Shown piece after piece: positions 5,568 through 7,893 of a DNA stretch of 7,893 nt. The notes under the pieces are model-generated. The model saw only the letters and a list, made by a program, of their open reading frames with translations. It did no database searches and was not told the origin of the DNA. Where the stretch lies: NCBI GenBank assembly GCA_014523595.1, contig JAATVN010000193.1:1-7893 (forward strand). Direction: 5' to 3'. Each line of letters starts with the position of its first letter. The stretch's first letter is position 1. The translations under genes were made by a program, and so were the position numbers. The stretch is from Nitrososphaerales archaeon TH5888. GTDB lineage: Archaea; Thermoproteota; Nitrososphaeria; Nitrososphaerales; Nitrososphaeraceae.

Positions 5568-6806
5568 TTGAAAAGAAAATATGAACAATCCATAGAGATC
5601 AAAGGTCATCTAATTGATTCAATGATCCTGACAAGAATTTTTGACAAGGTTATGGATTTGAAAGGAGATTTTAATGTCCTTGAATTTCATGTAGGAAAAA
5701 AGAAGGATGAATTGAGTTATGCAAGATTATTGATATCAGGAAAAAATAAAAAACATCTTGACCAATTATTAGAATCAGTCTTTATTGAAGGTGCGCAACC
5801 AACAAAAATTGACGGAGTTATTCTAAAGCCTGCTCCAAGTGACATGGTAATGCCAAGAGATTTTTACAGTACAACTAACAATACCACGCAAATTTTTTTC
5901 AAAAACGAATGGATTGATGTTGAAAATATGATGATGGATAAGTGTATTGTAGTCGACGTAAGAAATAAGAGGGCAGCATGCAGGAAAATTAGGGATATCC
6001 GTAGTGGAGAAATGATAGTAACGGGTGAGAATGGAGTTAGAATATTACCTGAGGAACGTCCAAGAGAGGGTGTAGATATCTTTCAATTTATGAGTAGTAC
6101 AAGTTCCAGTGAAAGACCTACTCAACAAATTGCAAGAAAAATAGCAATGGATATTTACAATACCAAGAATAGTGGTGAGAAAATAATTGTCACAGCGGGA
6201 CCAGTAGTTGTTCATTCTGGTGCTGCAGATTCGCTAGCCAAAATGATTAGAATGGGATACATAGATGGATTACTTACTGGTAATGCATTAGCTGTCCATG
6301 ACATAGAAAATTCACTATTTGGTACATCCCTAGGTATGAATGTAAAAAATGGAACATTAGCGATTCGTGGTCATAGAAATCACATGCAGGCTATAAATGA
6401 AGTTTTTAGAGCTGGGTCCATAGAGGAAATGGTCAAGAAGAATATTCTAAAATCTGGAATCATGTATGAGTGTATTAAAAATAACGTACAGTACGCACTT
6501 TGCGGGTCTATTAGAGACGATGGACCGATTCCAGGAGTAATTACTGATATTATAGAGGCCCAAAATAGTTACAGAGCAATATTAGGAGATACAAAAATGG
6601 TTCTCATGCTTTCTACCATGTTACATTCAATTGCTGTAGGCAATATGATCCCTGCAAGAGTAAAGGTTGTTGCTGTAGATATTAGCCAAGCCGTTGTCAC
6701 AAAACTGCTAGACAGAGGAACAACACAGGCAATAGGTGTTGTTAGCGACATTGGAGCATTTCTTCCAATGGTATTAGATCACTTAGAACAAATATCCAAA
6801 AAATAA
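5568..6806 (+). CDS. TIGR00300 family protein, probable archaeal ornithine cyclodeaminase
   Basis: This complete 412-residue cytoplasmic protein carries an N-terminal LOR/SDH-type domain (about 1-100, starting YEQSIEIKGHLIDS, with a conserved D-F-x-V-L-E-F). An NAD-binding catalytic part follows, with VTAGPVVVHSGAADSLAKMI (208-227), LLTGNALAVHDIE (235-247), GHRNHMQAIN and CGSIRDDGPIPGV (312-324). Known relatives include the C-terminal domain of cyanobacterial ArgZ/AgrE and a characterised methanogen enzyme, which convert ornithine to proline and ammonia. This role is inferred here as the likely route to proline. The start is TTG 5568: the stop at 5559 blocks any upstream start, and the next in-frame ATG would remove the conserved N-terminus. 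No Shine-Dalgarno sequence is seen. The gene converges on gatB. An older label, saccharopine dehydrogenase-like, would reflect only the N-terminal domain. Confidence 0.85.
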   Translation: MKRKYEQSIEIKGHLIDSMILTRIFDKVMDLKGDFNVLEFHVGKKKDELSYARLLISGKNKKHLDQLLESVFIEGAQPTKIDGVILKPAPSDMVMPRDFYSTTNNTTQIFFKNEWIDVENMMMDKCIVVDVRNKRAACRKIRDIRSGEMIVTGENGVRILPEERPREGVDIFQFMSSTSSSERPTQQIARKIAMDIYNTKNSGEKIIVTAGPVVVHSGAADSLAKMIRMGYIDGLLTGNALAVHDIENSLFGTSLGMNVKNGTLAIRGHRNHMQAINEVFRAGSIEEMVKKNILKSGIMYECIKNNVQYALCGSIRDDGPIPGVITDIIEAQNSYRAILGDTKMVLMLSTMLHSIAVGNMIPARVKVVAVDISQAVVTKLLDRGTTQAIGVVSDIGAFLPMVLDHLEQISKK

Positions 6807-6872
6807 TTATATCAATTAATACAATCTAAACAAGTTAATTAATATTATCGTCATTCTATTGACAGCAAAACC
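6807..6872. other. Short convergent spacer between the TIGR00300 gene and gatB
   Basis: These 66 AT-rich bases (TTAATTAATATT at 6835-6846) separate two convergent stops. There is no clear stem-loop; the only T-tract noted is a T4 on the - strand just past the gatB stop. It may act as a bidirectional termination region. Confidence 0.3.
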
Positions 6873-7893
6873 CTATTTATCAGGATTATGTAATTTATTA
6901 TTTATTATGCGTATTGCGATTTTTGGATCTGCACGCCCATTAGTAAACTTCATCACTTTTCCTAGTAAAAAATTTATTGCTTCACTATTCGTTTTTGCAT
7001 CTTCAACAGCAGATTTTTCTTTATCAAATACTGACTGAACAGCATCCATGAGAGTTTTTTCATCAGATATCTTATAAGAATTTGTATTATTCATAACTTC
7101 CGATGGTAACATTCCACTCTCAAATATTTTGACTAAAATATCCTTTGCTGTAATTCTACTAATTTTATTACCTTCAATCAGTTTCACCAAGTCTGCGATA
7201 TGTTCTGGTTTCACTTTCAAGTTTTTCAAGTAGTCGGTACTCTCACTATCATCTTCAATCAAACTTTTAAAGTCAGTAACTAGAAAGTTGGCTATTTCTG
7301 TTGGCGAAAAGTATACCTTCAAAGTAGACTCAAAGAAATCTGCCAATTTCTTATCATTTATGAGAATATTAGATGTATGTACTGAGAGCTTATATTTTGA
7401 TACAAAGCGTTCAAATCTTTGGTTTGGTAGTTCTGGCATTCGTTTTATTAGATTAGAAACAAAATCATTACCTAAGATGATTATTGGAATATCGGGTTCT
7501 GGAAAATATCGATAATCGTGTTCTTCTTCCTTACTTCTTGACTTAAACGTGATTTTTTTCCGATCATCCCAATGTCGTGTTTCATGTTCTATTTTGAGAT
7601 TCCGGCTATACAGGCTAGATTGTCTGGTAATCTCATAGTTGATGGCTTTTTCAACTTCCCTGAAGGAGTTAATATTCTTGATTTCAACCTTGTTACCACC
7701 TTCCATGGACACATTTACGTCACACCTCACTGATCCCTCCAGTAAAGTATCGCAAACGCCAATATGTTCAAGAGTTAGTGATAGTTTATTTAGAAATTGT
7801 CTGACCTCCTTTGGACCTGTGAAATCTGGTTCTGTAACTATTTCAATTAAAGCAACACCGGCCCTGTTGTAATCTATCAAAGCAGAATTCCTA
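6873..7893 (-). CDS. gatB: Aspartyl/glutamyl-tRNA amidotransferase subunit B (5' end outside window)
   Basis: The frame is open through the right edge; about 340 residues are visible and roughly 140 N-terminal residues should lie beyond. GatB is the kinase/tRNA-binding subunit of GatCAB, which amidates Asp-tRNA(Asn) and/or Glu-tRNA(Gln) in the cytoplasm. Diagnostic blocks are LIDYNRAGVALIEIVTEPD, SVRCDVNVS, EIKNINSFREVEKAI, HETRHWDD, SRSKEEEHDYRYFPEPDIP, and a C-terminal YqeY-like tail ending LLGKVMKFTNGRADP. The helical domain follows PEPDIP directly, without the large insertion of the archaeal relative GatE, so GatB is favoured. In archaea, which usually use GatDE for glutamine, GatCAB mainly makes Asn-tRNA(Asn). 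The usual Pro of NRAGVPL is Ala here. It ends with TAG and converges on the TIGR00300 gene. Confidence 0.95.
   Translation of the reverse strand, partial: RNSALIDYNRAGVALIEIVTEPDFTGPKEVRQFLNKLSLTLEHIGVCDTLLEGSVRCDVNVSMEGGNKVEIKNINSFREVEKAINYEITRQSSLYSRNLKIEHETRHWDDRKKITFKSRSKEEEHDYRYFPEPDIPIIILGNDFVSNLIKRMPELPNQRFERFVSKYKLSVHTSNILINDKKLADFFESTLKVYFSPTEIANFLVTDFKSLIEDDSESTDYLKNLKVKPEHIADLVKLIEGNKISRITAKDILVKIFESGMLPSEVMNNTNSYKISDEKTLMDAVQSVFDKEKSAVEDAKTNSEAINFLLGKVMKFTNGRADPKIAIRIINNKLHNPDK

Noticed and set aside
1..7893. tRNA, rRNA, CRISPR, transposon ends or phage genes
   Set aside because: No cloverleaf, direct-repeat array, transposase or integrase motif was found on either strand when the gaps were read.

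Overview
The window looks like a piece of an AT-rich chromosome from an ammonia-oxidising soil thaumarchaeon (Nitrososphaeria), most like the Nitrososphaera / Nitrosocosmicus group. This is inferred from four things: an archaeal-type ornithine cyclodeaminase-like protein (TIGR00300 family), a GatB without the GatE insertion, a dense set of secreted proteins of thaumarchaeal style, and starts (ATG, GTG, TTG) that mostly lack Shine-Dalgarno sequences but often have an AT-rich TATA-like box 25-30 nt upstream, as in leaderless archaeal transcription. No rRNA, tRNA, CRISPR array or transposase was seen.

Left half (1-3924), a run of exported proteins. The window opens inside the 3' end of a sugar-dehydrogenase-like (PF07995 type) gene on the + strand. 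On the - strand follow a small exported protein made of 15 RTX-type calcium-binding nonapeptides (489-1079), a broken small membrane/zinc-knuckle reading frame (1086-1322), an exported protein built from a duplicated Cys-containing domain (1453-2238), and a second, complete sugar-dehydrogenase-like gene (2560-3924). The two PF07995-type genes are paralogues on opposite strands that flank the other exported proteins.

Middle (3925-5534). A divergent promoter region separates the dehydrogenase from a NodB-like polysaccharide deacetylase on the + strand (GTG 4160-5158). The deacetylase has no signal peptide in its own frame. A TTG-initiated, signal-peptide-like reading frame (4065-4142) lies directly upstream in another frame behind a TATA-like box, which suggests a frameshift. 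Its first metal/catalytic motif is also altered (FDRG in place of FDDG). A 108-residue protein of unknown function follows.

Right end (5568-7893), housekeeping genes. A TIGR00300-family protein, probably ornithine cyclodeaminase for proline synthesis, converges on the C-terminal two thirds of gatB, the tRNA-dependent amidotransferase subunit, which runs off the right edge.

The exported genes plausibly act on or around the cell envelope (sugar oxidation, glycan modification, calcium binding). The last two genes serve cytoplasmic amino-acid metabolism and tRNA charging. The most noteworthy points are the out-of-frame signal peptide of the deacetylase, its substituted motif, and the overlooked broken TM/CxxCGY frame.
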